A stretch of 64,000 nt of DNA from CAYQVW01 sp964421245 (lineage in GTDB: Bacteria; Margulisbacteria; WOR-1; XYC2-FULL-46-14). The number at the start of each line of letters is the position of its first letter. The stretch's first letter is position 1. Of this stretch, positions 1 through 7,573 are shown in pieces. The position numbers and the translations under genes were made by a program. Below the pieces are notes generated by a model, which did no database searches, was not told the DNA's origin, and saw only the letters and a list, made by a program, of their open reading frames with translations. Location of the stretch: positions 21,792 to 85,791 of the forward strand of contig CAYQVW010000005.1 of the NCBI GenBank assembly GCA_964421245.1, given 5' to 3'.

Positions 1-1869
1 TCTTTAGCTGGAAACATTGTGCTTCAGAGAGATGAGATGGATTATACAACTAAGGATATGAACTTAACCTCAGTCGTCTCTTTGATTTTGATTCTAGTAA
101 TTTTCTACGTTGGATTTAAAGTGATTCGATACTCACTGTTGGCGGTCGTTCCATTAATAGTTGGTATTATTTGGGCTTTGGGTTTTGCCTCTTTTACTAT
201 CGGTTCACTTAACATGATGACCACCATGATGGTTGCGATCCTAATCGGACTTGGAATTGACTATGCCATTCATGTTATCTCTTTATTTACGGAGAGTAGG
301 AATAAGGGGATGGGAGTAGAGGCATCGCTCCAGATGGTTTATGACAAGGCGATGCGGGGGATTATTACCGGCTCCGTTACAACTGCATTGGGATTTTTTG
401 TTTTTACTCTTAGTAGTTTCGAGGCTTTTCGAGAATTTGGATTTGTTTTAGGTTCTGGTATTTTAACAACTCTCTTAGCCTCAGTATTTGTTTTGCCTGC
501 ACTGTTGCATATTTTTCATTTTAAAGAGGTAAAGGTTCGGGTTGAGGATAAATTTGGCCAAAAAATGCAGCGATTTGAGAATTTTTTAACCCACAAGGCG
601 CGCTGGGTTATGATTGGAACGATTATTATTGCAATTATTTGTGCGGTTGCTATTCCACGAGCCCGTTTTACCAGAAACTGGCTTGATGTCGAGCCAAAAG
701 GAATGCCGAGTTTAGTGATGGAGAAGAAAATAATTGATAAGTTTGATTTTAGCTCTTCCAGTTCAATTTTTATCAGCAAAGATTTAGATAGTATGGCAAA
801 GATAAAAGAAAAAGCAGAAGATTTATCAACAGTTGGTTTTGTGGATACTATTTCACAATACGCTCCGGAGGTAGCTGATCAGAGAGCGCGTATGAGGGTA
901 GCTGCAAGGATCAAGAGGCAGGTAGCGGGAAGACCGGATAGCGATATTCATATAGCCGGATTAAGAAAAGAGTTAACCCGGCTTTCAAAAAATATTATTG
1001 AATTGAGTGATTTGGCTTTTATTGGAGGCGAGAAGAAATTAGTTAAAAAATGTGATGATATTATCAAATCAAAAATGTTTAATGCTAAAAATCCCCGCTG
1101 GATTAAGCATTACCAAAAAGTTTTTATCAGCAATTTACAAAACAAGGTTAGAAAGACTAATAGCAGCAAGATCATTACCTTAGCCGATGTTCCACAAGAT
1201 ATAAAGGACGGTTATGTCGGAAAAGACGGATCATATTTAACTCAAATTTATCCGTCCCAGGATCCCTGGCAGGTTGATTTTCAAGAGATCCACCTGGCAC
1301 AGCTAAAAACTATTGATGGAAATGGAATTGGAACTGGAATGCTTCAGATGATTATGGAGATTATGCGGATTGCGGGGGAAGAGGGGAAGAAGGTAATGTA
1401 TCTCACAGTTATCTTTATCTATATTATATTATTGATCGATCTTCGCAGTTTTAAGTATGCAACTTTTGCTATGCTTCCGATGGGTTTAACCCTAACGATT
1501 GTTCTTGGAATTATGGGTTGGTTTGGTATAAAATTTAATTTTGTAAATGTTTTGGCCCTGCCGCTTATAATTGGTATCGGGGTAGATGATGGAGTGCATC
1601 TGATCCATCGCTATTTAATTGAAAAGAATCTCTCTCCGGCAATAAGAAGCACCGGTCGTGCCATTACTCTTACCACATTAACTACTACAGCCGCTTTTGG
1701 TTCTATGCTGCTGGCAAAATATCGCGGCTTTAGCTCTTTTGCCTTATTGATTGTAATGGGTATTTCTCTGGCGTATATTACGACTATTATTTTGCTTCCT
1801 GCTTTGATTGTTCTTTTTGATAAGAAGCAAGGGGCAAGTGCCAAGGGGCAAGAAAAGGGAGCGTTGTGA
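1..1869 (+). CDS. RND/MMPL-family transporter, 5' end cut by window
   Basis: The frame is open from base 1, so the first transmembrane segment and most of the first periplasmic domain lie outside the window. What remains is membrane block 1, with a GLGIDYAIH motif in a transmembrane helix, a periplasmic domain of roughly 240 residues, then membrane block 2 with the matching GIGVDDGVHLIHRY motif. Such acidic residues mid-helix carry the proton relay in the RND/MMPL/Patched-like superfamily, which exports lipids and hydrophobic molecules. The stop overlaps the start of a LolA-like carrier (TGATG), followed by a beta-barrel, suggesting a three-component envelope export route. The last 15 residues are encoded by a heptanucleotide repeat and look like an acquired tail. 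Substrate unknown. Confidence 0.88.
   Translation, partial: SLAGNIVLQRDEMDYTTKDMNLTSVVSLILILVIFYVGFKVIRYSLLAVVPLIVGIIWALGFASFTIGSLNMMTTMMVAILIGLGIDYAIHVISLFTESRNKGMGVEASLQMVYDKAMRGIITGSVTTALGFFVFTLSSFEAFREFGFVLGSGILTTLLASVFVLPALLHIFHFKEVKVRVEDKFGQKMQRFENFLTHKARWVMIGTIIIAIICAVAIPRARFTRNWLDVEPKGMPSLVMEKKIIDKFDFSSSSSIFISKDLDSMAKIKEKAEDLSTVGFVDTISQYAPEVADQRARMRVAARIKRQVAGRPDSDIHIAGLRKELTRLSKNIIELSDLAFIGGEKKLVKKCDDIIKSKMFNAKNPRWIKHYQKVFISNLQNKVRKTNSSKIITLADVPQDIKDGYVGKDGSYLTQIYPSQDPWQVDFQEIHLAQLKTIDGNGIGTGMLQMIMEIMRIAGEEGKKVMYLTVIFIYIILLIDLRSFKYATFAMLPMGLTLTIVLGIMGWFGIKFNFVNVLALPLIIGIGVDDGVHLIHRYLIEKNLSPAIRSTGRAITLTTLTTTAAFGSMLLAKYRGFSSFALLIVMGISLAYITTIILLPALIVLFDKKQGASAKGQEKGAL
1824..1851 (+). 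repeat. 7-bp tandem repeat in the 3' end of the MMPL gene
   Basis: Four consecutive heptamers read GAAGCAA, GGGGCAA, GTGCCAA, GGGGCAA. They encode a hydrophilic Gly/Lys/Gln-rich tail after the last transmembrane helix. The unit resembles the GGGTCAA repeats in the rluD-like and coaX genes of this window. Confidence 0.7.
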
Positions 1870-2603
1870 TGAAAAAAGTATTAATAATAATTTTAAGTTT
1901 ATTTTTTATTTCGCCAGTTTTTGCAGAGAAAATAACCGTTCAGCAGATTCTGGACAAGATGGAAAACGCAGGAGATTATAAGACCTCTCAGGGAAACGCG
2001 ATTATGAAAATTATAAATAGTAATGGGGATATAACTGAAATGGGTTTGATCTCCTATACTAAAAAGGGAGACAAAGATAAAAGTTTGATGCGTTTTACTT
2101 CTCCTGCCAGACTAAAGGGTACAGCCATTCTTTCTGTTGGTGATGATATCTGGTATTACAATAATCGCACCAATCGGGTTCGTTTGCTTTCTCGCTCGGC
2201 CAAGAAGGGGAGTATGATGGGATCGAGTTTTTCTTATGAAGATCTAGAATTGTCTTATGCCAAAGATTTTTCTGGTGAGATAGAAAAAGAGAGCGGCAAA
2301 CACTACACTTTAAAACTTATTCCAAAAGATAAGAGTATTTCTTATAAATATATAATAGTAAAGACTAGAAAATCTGATTTTCTAGTTGAATCGGCGGTTT
2401 ACTATAATAAAGACAATTTAAAATACAAAGAACTTGTAAACAAGAAATTCAAAAAGATTAAAGATCGTATCATGGCAATGGTAGTTGAGATGAAAGATCT
2501 TGAGGAAAATAAACTTACAGTTATAGAGTCTGATGAGAAGACTATTCAATATAATATTCTGTTGGATGATAAAATGTTCTCAGAGAGAAATCTAAAAAAA
2601 TAA
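1869..2603 (+). CDS. periplasmic LolA-like outer membrane lipoprotein-sorting protein (module A)
   Basis: A 244-residue secreted protein with a signal peptide ending near VFA. I start it at the ATG at 1869, which overlaps the preceding stop codon; a GTG one codon earlier is possible. The central stretch with IWYYN followed by SMMGSSFSYEDLE matches the LolA_like family (PF17131-type), whose typical core is W-Y-L-P followed by MGSDFSYED. LolA-fold proteins carry lipids or lipoproteins across the periplasm. It sits between an RND transporter and a beta-barrel gene, so it is probably the periplasmic carrier for that pump. A paralogue at 8790 belongs to an ABC module. Family assignment is firm; the cargo is not known. 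Confidence 0.82.
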   Translation: MKKVLIIILSLFFISPVFAEKITVQQILDKMENAGDYKTSQGNAIMKIINSNGDITEMGLISYTKKGDKDKSLMRFTSPARLKGTAILSVGDDIWYYNNRTNRVRLLSRSAKKGSMMGSSFSYEDLELSYAKDFSGEIEKESGKHYTLKLIPKDKSISYKYIIVKTRKSDFLVESAVYYNKDNLKYKELVNKKFKKIKDRIMAMVVEMKDLEENKLTVIESDEKTIQYNILLDDKMFSERNLKK

Positions 2604-2636
2604 TTAAAAATTAAAAATGAACAAATTAAAAATTAT
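2602..2636 (+). repeat. degenerate AT-rich 7-bp repeat over a start codon
   Basis: Units AATTAAA, AATTAAA, AATGAAC, AAATTAA, AAATTAT run from the intergenic gap into the first codons of the barrel gene. There is no Shine-Dalgarno in this gap. The ATG of the next gene lies inside the third unit. Confidence 0.45.
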
Positions 2637-3645
2637 AGTTATATTTATTTTGATATTTTTTTCGAGTGCTTCATATTCTTTTGATAGTGTAACTACTTTA
2701 GTTGGCGGAGGGACCCTTTCTGAAAGGGCAAATTCTGCACTTAGTGGGCAAGGAGATATTTGGTTAAAGTGGCATGATAATGAGAATATTAAATTTGATT
2801 TTGATTATTATGCTGCAGCAAATATTTCAAAAATTAATGTTGCTCAAGCTAAATTTCTACTCCCATCTACCGATATTATTGTTGGGCGGCAGCAAACCGG
2901 GTGGGGGGTTGGATTAACAGTTAATCCTATTGATATTTTGAATCCAAAACCGGTTGGATCTTCTTTTGATCCTGCTTTTGTTCGTGATGGGCGTGATGCC
3001 GTAGTTATAACTCGTTATCTTGATTCGCAATCTAAGATTGAGCTTATTTATGCGGGTGGTTTTGATCGAGATTATGCAGCAAAGATTAAAACTCGTCTTT
3101 TTGAATCTGATTTTGCATTCTCTTATATTAATAAGGGGAGAAGAAATTATTCTGGGATTGTAGAGGCTAAAGATAAAGTAATTGGTCTTGAGATGACAGG
3201 TACCTTGCCAACAGAGTGGGGCTATTGGGTTGAGGGGGCTCGTTATATGGATTCCAGACTAAACGAATTGGTTATTGGTACTGATTATTATTTTGGTGAT
3301 TGGCATCCTACTTTCGAATATTATCGTAATGGATTTGGAAATCATAATATGGCAAATTATGATGCTAATCTAATATTGCGAGGAAGATTAATGGGCCGAG
3401 ATTATTTTATTCCCTCTTGTTCGGTTTCTGTTTCAGAAAAACTTTCTCTAACTGGATTTGGTCTGGTTAATTTGAATGACTCAAGTTTTGCTTTGGCTGG
3501 AGTGGCTGATTATTTTATCAATGATAATCTTGAATTAATTGTCATGCCGTTTCTAATCCAAGGAAATCCGGGATCTGAATATGGTATTCAAAAAGCTGCG
3601 GTTGGTAATGCGGCACTTCAAGCTAGGATTAAGTGGGTCTTTTAG
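2617..3645 (+). CDS. outer-membrane beta-barrel protein (module A), DUF1302-like
   Basis: A 342-residue secreted protein: signal peptide over residues 1-22, then alternating short strands rich in aromatic residues, ending in the outer-membrane-like motif KWVF. A stretch around residue 90 reads GRQQTGWGVG followed by NPIDILNP. The same pattern (G-R/K-Q, W-G-x-G, N-P-x-D, N-P) occurs in the barrel at 9518. It resembles the DUF1302 family, which in proteobacteria is encoded with a LolA/LolB-like DUF1329 protein and an MMPL pump; that comparison is from memory. It is the third gene of the RND module and probably its outer-membrane end. No Shine-Dalgarno; translation may be coupled to the gene before it. 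Confidence 0.7.
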   Translation: MNKLKIIVIFILIFFSSASYSFDSVTTLVGGGTLSERANSALSGQGDIWLKWHDNENIKFDFDYYAAANISKINVAQAKFLLPSTDIIVGRQQTGWGVGLTVNPIDILNPKPVGSSFDPAFVRDGRDAVVITRYLDSQSKIELIYAGGFDRDYAAKIKTRLFESDFAFSYINKGRRNYSGIVEAKDKVIGLEMTGTLPTEWGYWVEGARYMDSRLNELVIGTDYYFGDWHPTFEYYRNGFGNHNMANYDANLILRGRLMGRDYFIPSCSVSVSEKLSLTGFGLVNLNDSSFALAGVADYFINDNLELIVMPFLIQGNPGSEYGIQKAAVGNAALQARIKWVF

Positions 3646-3668
3646 CCGCGTATCTTTATACTTTATAA

Positions 3669-3938
3669 CTCTGTGAAATTTTTCTTTTTTTTGGTCGATT
3701 TGATCTGGCAGTTGCTCTGAATATTTTTAAATATATTTCTAATGATGACTCCATTGCTTTGGCAATAATAAATATGCTTAAGGTATCAAGAGAGGGGGCA
3801 TTGCTTTTGGTATCAGAGCAACATGAAGAGGCGATGTTTTTGTTGTCTCCTTCGGTTCAAAAGGAGTTGGGCTATAGAATTGTTCAAACTGTTGGGGATC
3901 CGTCTTTTCATGTATTAATTTTACAAAAAGTTGTGTGA
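3669..3938 (+). pseudogene. remnant of a SAM-dependent methyltransferase (C-terminal part)
   Basis: This is the only gap over 300 bases without an intact gene (3646-3969). One frame is open for 89 codons after a TAA, but has no start codon until about 3775. It translates to a stretch beginning GRFDLAVALNIFKYI, then a helix and LLLVSEQHEE, and ends HVLILQKVV. This looks like the post-SAM-binding half of a class I methyltransferase (FDLVVxLNVFHYI-type strand and helix). The N-terminal half with the glycine-rich loop is missing. It could alternatively be a 54-residue protein starting at the internal ATG, but there is no ribosome binding site. Confidence 0.5.
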
Positions 3939-3969
3939 AATTTTCTATGTAGAGTAAAGATAAAAGAAT

Positions 3970-4698
3970 ATGCCAAATCCAATTGGTCGTGGAAAAAATG
4001 TTTTGTGTCTTGAGGTAATGCCGAAGGGGTGTGCAAATGATCCGTCAATCTTTTTTGCTGGGCAAGATGGTTGTTCTGGTAATGTAGAAAAAATACGAAT
4101 AGAGTCACATAACCCGTTGCCGAATAAGGCTGCTTTTGAAGACCCAATTGGGGATGTTTTTAGGTTGGTTACTCTTTGGTTTGTTTCAGAGGGTGTTTTT
4201 GTTGAAGATCAGACGGAACTGGCAAAGCAATTAGAGCATAGGGATCGAGGAAGAGTTGATATTAGTAATATAGGTAAAACTCAATTGAAGATACTTCCGG
4301 CTCTTCAGCATAATCGCCTAGCCTGGCATCTGCCCCATCTTAATCTTACTGATTTGGCAGGCAATACAAGAAATGACTATATTTATATTGATTCGATTGA
4401 ACCTGATGAAAATCAACTAAGTTTGTATTTGGGAGGATTGGCTTTTTTGGATCTTTATAGAAGTTATGGGACCGAAAGCATGCGTGTGCCAAATAATATC
4501 TTTTGGCGAAAAGGAGAGGTAATACGTTTTGGAAAGTTTAGTAGTAGAACAATAAAATCAATAAGGCCATTTATGCTTGGTGAGCACATTTCGGATATCA
4601 GTATTGATTTGGAATCAACCGGAGAAGGAGAAACAGTTTTATTGTCAGATCTTACTCAGGATTTAATTGATCGTAAATTGATTTGGAAAAAGGTCTGA
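3970..4698 (+). CDS. hypothetical protein, orphan, soluble
   Basis: A 242-residue protein I do not recognise. It has no signal peptide and no membrane segment. Charged and aromatic residues are spread evenly, and it ends in a lysine-rich tail. The ATG at 3970 has no Shine-Dalgarno; a weak -10-like TAAAGA ends 9 nt before it, the spacing seen at other leaderless starts here. It is a single-gene unit bounded by the methyltransferase remnant upstream and a hairpin terminator downstream. The orphan at 12878 has a very similar start context (TAAAGATA, about 7 nt, then ATGCC). Codon use looks ordinary for the window. No function can be assigned. Confidence 0.65.
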   Translation: MPNPIGRGKNVLCLEVMPKGCANDPSIFFAGQDGCSGNVEKIRIESHNPLPNKAAFEDPIGDVFRLVTLWFVSEGVFVEDQTELAKQLEHRDRGRVDISNIGKTQLKILPALQHNRLAWHLPHLNLTDLAGNTRNDYIYIDSIEPDENQLSLYLGGLAFLDLYRSYGTESMRVPNNIFWRKGEVIRFGKFSSRTIKSIRPFMLGEHISDISIDLESTGEGETVLLSDLTQDLIDRKLIWKKV

Positions 4699-4722
4699 AG
4701 AGATATCATCCCTTCAGACCTT
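4685..4722. terminator. bidirectional hairpin between convergent genes
   Basis: Arms AAGGTCTGAAG (4690-4700) and CTTCAGACCTT (4712-4722) form an 11-bp stem with an 11-nt loop. On the minus strand a T-run follows, which suits the end of the small membrane protein gene; on the plus strand the stem overlaps the stop codon of the orphan gene. Confidence 0.7.
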
Positions 4723-4726
4723 AAAA

Positions 4727-4978
4727 TTAACCGTTCATCTTCGCTAAAATCAATCCTGCAACATAAGCATTAACCAATCCCATAATGGTCCAGCTTAATA
4801 CTATTGCAAGAGACAATTGAAAACTACTATAAGTTATGACCATTCCTGGAATTGTAGCGATTGCAAAAACTCCGAGTGCGAATTTTTTTGGATCAGAAGA
4901 AATTGATCCTTTTATCTTATCCCAAACCCAGGCTAACGCTATTCCTAAAATAAATGGATGAGCAAAGAAGATGGACAT
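4727..4978 (-). CDS. small integral membrane protein, unknown
   Basis: An 83-residue protein with about three hydrophobic segments: near residues 5-20, 33-52 and 55-77. No family is recognised with confidence; it resembles short uncharacterised membrane proteins of the DUF1761 kind. Its ATG has no Shine-Dalgarno of its own but overlaps, as TAATG, the stop of a 13-codon ORF that has a perfect ribosome binding site. Translation is therefore probably coupled to that ORF. A hairpin terminator follows the stop codon. It could also be the main body of a gene with a frameshift near its start. Confidence 0.62.
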   Translation of the reverse strand: MSIFFAHPFILGIALAWVWDKIKGSISSDPKKFALGVFAIATIPGMVITYSSFQLSLAIVLSWTIMGLVNAYVAGLILAKMNG

Positions 4979-5019
4979 TAAAGGATCACTCCATGGGCGG
5001 AATAGATTAGGATTTTCAT
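4978..5019 (-). CDS. 13-codon upstream ORF coupled to the small membrane protein
   Basis: Read on the minus strand, AGGAGG lies 7 nt before an ATG at 5019 and opens a 13-codon frame, MKILIYSAHGVIL, ending in TAA. The last A of that TAA is the first A of the ATG of the 83-residue membrane protein. This is an unusually strong Shine-Dalgarno for so short a frame. Either it is a leader peptide that delivers ribosomes to the downstream start, or the two frames were one gene with a hydrophobic N-terminus that has been split by a frameshift. The sequence alone cannot separate these. Confidence 0.5.
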   Translation of the reverse strand: MKILIYSAHGVIL

Positions 5020-5039
5020 ATTAGTACCTCCTGAGCTGA

Positions 5040-5068
5040 ATTATATTACTTTGTGGGTAGAATTGCTA
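5040..5068 (-). promoter_or_regulatory. promoter for the 13-codon ORF and membrane protein
   Basis: Minus-strand TATAAT at 5045-5040 with a weak -35 (TAGCAA) 17 nt upstream. The predicted transcript start is just ahead of the AGGAGG, giving a leader of about 14 nt. Confidence 0.5.
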
Positions 5069-5086
5069 TCTTTTTTGGGATCTGTG

Positions 5087-5095
5087 TGTTATGAT
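5087..5095 (+). promoter_or_regulatory. extended -10 promoter for the RNA-binding protein
   Basis: TGTTATGAT has the TG-N extended -10 form, with no good -35. Transcription would start near 5102, leaving an untranslated leader of roughly 125 nt before the ATG at 5230. That is long for this window and of the kind often used for cold-responsive RNA-binding proteins. Confidence 0.4.
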
Positions 5096-5229
5096 CAGAG
5101 GTGATGAAAGTCGAAGTTAATGGTTTAAGAACTAATTGATCTGCATCTTAGTCATGTCGAAGCCTATTCATTTAGCCCTCAACATTCCGTTAATCGCAGA
5201 AAAAATACTATATAAGGAGAACTTATACA

Positions 5230-5499
5230 ATGAAAAGCATATTTGTAGGTAATTTAGCTTGGGCTACTACTAACGAAGATTTGGAAGCAAAATTTTCAGA
5301 ATTCGGACAGGTAACATCAGCTAGAATTATTAATGATAAAATGACTGGAAAGTCCAGAGGCTTTGGATTTGTTGACATGGACGATGAAGGTGCAGCTAAA
5401 GCTATTGCTGCCATCAACGGTAGTAAGTGGAATGACCGCGAAATCACATGTAATGAAGCTAAACCAAAGACTGATAGACCAAGACGCGACCGCTTCTAA
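5230..5499 (+). CDS. RRM-domain RNA-binding protein
   Basis: An 89-residue protein consisting of a single RNA recognition motif. RNP2 is IFVGNL at residues 4-9 and RNP1 is KSRGFGFVDM around residues 41-50, with the aromatic residues that stack on RNA bases. A short basic Arg/Asp/Pro tail follows. Small RRM proteins of this type occur in cyanobacteria and some other bacteria, where several respond to cold. Shine-Dalgarno AAGGAG sits 10 nt ahead of the ATG, and a strong intrinsic terminator follows. It is a single-gene unit with a long leader, so regulation at the RNA level is plausible but only inferred. Confidence 0.93.
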   Translation: MKSIFVGNLAWATTNEDLEAKFSEFGQVTSARIINDKMTGKSRGFGFVDMDDEGAAKAIAAINGSKWNDREITCNEAKPKTDRPRRDRF

Positions 5500-5515
5500 T
5501 CTATTAATTTTTATT

Positions 5516-5551
5516 AACCCGGAACTGATAATATCGGTTCCGGGTTTTTTT
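5516..5551 (+). terminator. intrinsic terminator after the RRM gene
   Basis: Perfect 10-bp stem AACCCGGAAC / GTTCCGGGTT with an 11-nt loop, running straight into a T-tract. This is the clearest rho-independent terminator in the left half of the window. Confidence 0.93.
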
Positions 5552-5632
5552 GTTTTTTCCTCTCTTTCTTTCTGTTGCCAAATAACTCCTTTTTCGCTAA
5601 AATGCTTTAAATGTCATTTGGAGGTGCCAGCT

Positions 5633-6319
5633 ATGCCAATAGCGTTAATGGAAGAGGTTAAAAAAAATTATAAAGTTGGAAAGATTGTTGTCCCAGCCCT
5701 GCGCGGTGTGTCGCTCTCAATAGAAGAAGGAGAATTTACCTCAATTGCCGGTCCCTCTGGTTCCGGAAAAACCACTATGCTCAACCTTTTTGGCTGTTTG
5801 GATAAACCTACTAATGGGAAAGTTTTTATTGCCGAAAAAAATGTTGTCCGATTGGATCACAACCAACTAGCTGATATTCGCAACCAAAACTTAGGTTTTG
5901 TTTTTCAAACCTTTAATTTGGTTCCGGTTCTCTCTGCTTTCGAAAATGTAGAATTTCCTCTCATCCTTTTAAAACAACATAATCCTAAACGGCGCAAAGA
6001 AAAAGTCATGAAAATTTTGTCTGATGTAGGACTTGCAGAATTAGCGCATAGAAAACCAGCCGAGATGAGCGGTGGGCAGCAGCAGCGGGTTGCAATTGCA
6101 CGTGCTCTGGTGAAAAACCCAAAAATCGTTCTGGCGGATGAGCCGACTGCAAATTTAGATTCAAAAACCGGTGAAGATATTTTAAAACTTATGCTTGATA
6201 TGAATGAAAAGACAAAAACTACTTTTATTTTTTCCACTCACGATCAGATGGTAATGGATTATGCAAAAAGATTGGTAAAGGTTCATGACGGAATGGTTCA
6301 GTCGGACGAGAGGAGATAA
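5633..6319 (+). CDS. ABC transporter ATPase, LolD/MacB type
   Basis: A 228-residue ATPase. Walker A GPSGSGKTT is at residues 40-48, the signature is MSGGQQQR, and Walker B ends ILADEPTANLD. The frame is open much further upstream, but only the ATG at 5633 has a Shine-Dalgarno (GGAGG about 8 nt before) and gives the usual family length. The two permeases that follow immediately are of the FtsX/MacB fold, so this is a LolCDE/MacB-type transporter that pulls substrates out of the inner membrane rather than pumping across it. A LolA-like carrier and an outer-membrane barrel complete the operon. Cargo is probably lipid or lipoprotein; unproven. Confidence 0.92.
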   Translation: MPIALMEEVKKNYKVGKIVVPALRGVSLSIEEGEFTSIAGPSGSGKTTMLNLFGCLDKPTNGKVFIAEKNVVRLDHNQLADIRNQNLGFVFQTFNLVPVLSAFENVEFPLILLKQHNPKRRKEKVMKILSDVGLAELAHRKPAEMSGGQQQRVAIARALVKNPKIVLADEPTANLDSKTGEDILKLMLDMNEKTKTTFIFSTHDQMVMDYAKRLVKVHDGMVQSDERR

Positions 6320-7549
6320 ATGCTTTTAAAGTTAGCATTCAGAAATGTATTCAGGCATTTTACCAGGACATTTTTAACTTTCCTGGCAATTGCACTGGGT
6401 CTGATGCTGCTGATAATAATGGACTCGATGCTCACCGGGATTGATCAGGAATCATTTGATAAGATCATTAATTATGAGACCGGCCACATAAAAATCTTTG
6501 ACCGAAGCTATCGGGAAGATGAAGAGAATCTGCCTCTCGACAAATCGATCGAAAAACCAGGGCCTATTATCAAAAATCTAAAAAAGGATTCGAGTGTTGC
6601 CGGTATTACCTCCAGGGTAAATTTTCGAATTATGCTCTCAGACGGAGTAGACCAATTTCCGGCTGTAGGTATTGCAGTTAATCCAAAAGATGACCAGTCT
6701 GTTTTTCTTTTGAAACAGGCGGTGAAAAAGGGTGAATTTTTTTCAAAGGGGGATGAGGAAGCGATGCTCCTGGGGGAGGGGTTGGCAGAGGACTTTGGGG
6801 TTGATGTCGGCGACTACCTTACTGTCTTAACCCGCACAAAATACGATACTTATCAGGCGCTGGACTTACGCATCAAAGGAATTCTCAAGACTGAAGATCC
6901 CAAGATCGACTGGTCTGGAGTTGTAATTCCTCTTGTCTTAGGCCAGGAATCATTGGATATGGGTAGCGGCGTCACTGAGATTGACATAAAACTTAAAGAT
7001 CCGGCCAGTATCCAGGAATTCCGGGACAAGCTGGCTAAGGATATAACCGGTGTTGAAGTTGCTACCTGGCAGGATTTGGCTTCGGATGTGATTGCAATGT
7101 CCCAGGCCAAACGCGGCGGTTCGCTATTTATCTTGTTCAGCGTTTTCCTGATTGCCTTGATCGGGATTAGTAATACAATTTTGCTGGCAGCCTTTGAAAG
7201 AACTCGAGAGATCGGCATGATGGCTGCCATGGGCATGAAGCGCAGGCAGATAATTCGTTTGTTTGTTCTGGAGGGCGCCATGATAGGCGTTATGGGAAGT
7301 TTTACCGGATGTTTGCTCGGTATTCTATTAAATATTCCTTTTGTTAAATACGGGCTCGATTGGGGATATATGATGAGGGACATTGGTGATATTGGCTATC
7401 GCATTACTGGAGTATCGCGCGGTGTCTGGAACCCGACCATGATCGTGGGTGCTTTTATTTTTGGGATCGTAATTTCCGCCTTAACCAGTATTTATCCGGC
7501 GCGGGTAGCGTCGAGAATGGAGCCAACGGAGGCTCTGAAAAAGTTTTAA
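6320..7549 (+). CDS. FtsX/MacB-like ABC permease 1 (LolC/E type)
   Basis: A 409-residue permease. There is one N-terminal transmembrane helix (about 18-40), a periplasmic MacB_PCD-like domain of about 230 residues, then three C-terminal helices carrying the FtsX-domain motif ERTREIGMMAAMG, and the family ending MEPTEALKKF. Its ATG directly follows the ATPase stop, with GAGGAG ahead of it. It pairs with the next gene as a heterodimer. LolC/E-type permeases load lipoproteins onto LolA, and a LolA-like protein is encoded two genes later, which fits. Confidence 0.9.
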   Translation: MLLKLAFRNVFRHFTRTFLTFLAIALGLMLLIIMDSMLTGIDQESFDKIINYETGHIKIFDRSYREDEENLPLDKSIEKPGPIIKNLKKDSSVAGITSRVNFRIMLSDGVDQFPAVGIAVNPKDDQSVFLLKQAVKKGEFFSKGDEEAMLLGEGLAEDFGVDVGDYLTVLTRTKYDTYQALDLRIKGILKTEDPKIDWSGVVIPLVLGQESLDMGSGVTEIDIKLKDPASIQEFRDKLAKDITGVEVATWQDLASDVIAMSQAKRGGSLFILFSVFLIALIGISNTILLAAFERTREIGMMAAMGMKRRQIIRLFVLEGAMIGVMGSFTGCLLGILLNIPFVKYGLDWGYMMRDIGDIGYRITGVSRGVWNPTMIVGAFIFGIVISALTSIYPARVASRMEPTEALKKF

Positions 7550-7555
7550 GGGAGA

Positions 7556-7567
7556 GGGCTTTAGCCC
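7556..7567 (+). repeat. small inverted repeat GGGCTTTAGCCC between permease genes
   Basis: Arms GGGCT and AGCCC around TT. It sits between the GGAGAGG stretch and the next ATG, pushing the likely Shine-Dalgarno further from the start than usual. GGGCT/AGCCC palindromes are a common intergenic repeat type. Confidence 0.45.
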
Positions 7568-7573
7568 AGCAAT

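Noticed and set aside
5363..5632. N-terminal extension of the ABC ATPase
   Set aside because: The frame runs back through the RRM gene and its terminator. The ATG at 5633 with GGAGG gives the usual ATPase length.
6853..7383. Minus-strand 176-codon frame within permease 1
   Set aside because: It is opposite a well-supported FtsX/MacB permease, has odd composition and no start signals.
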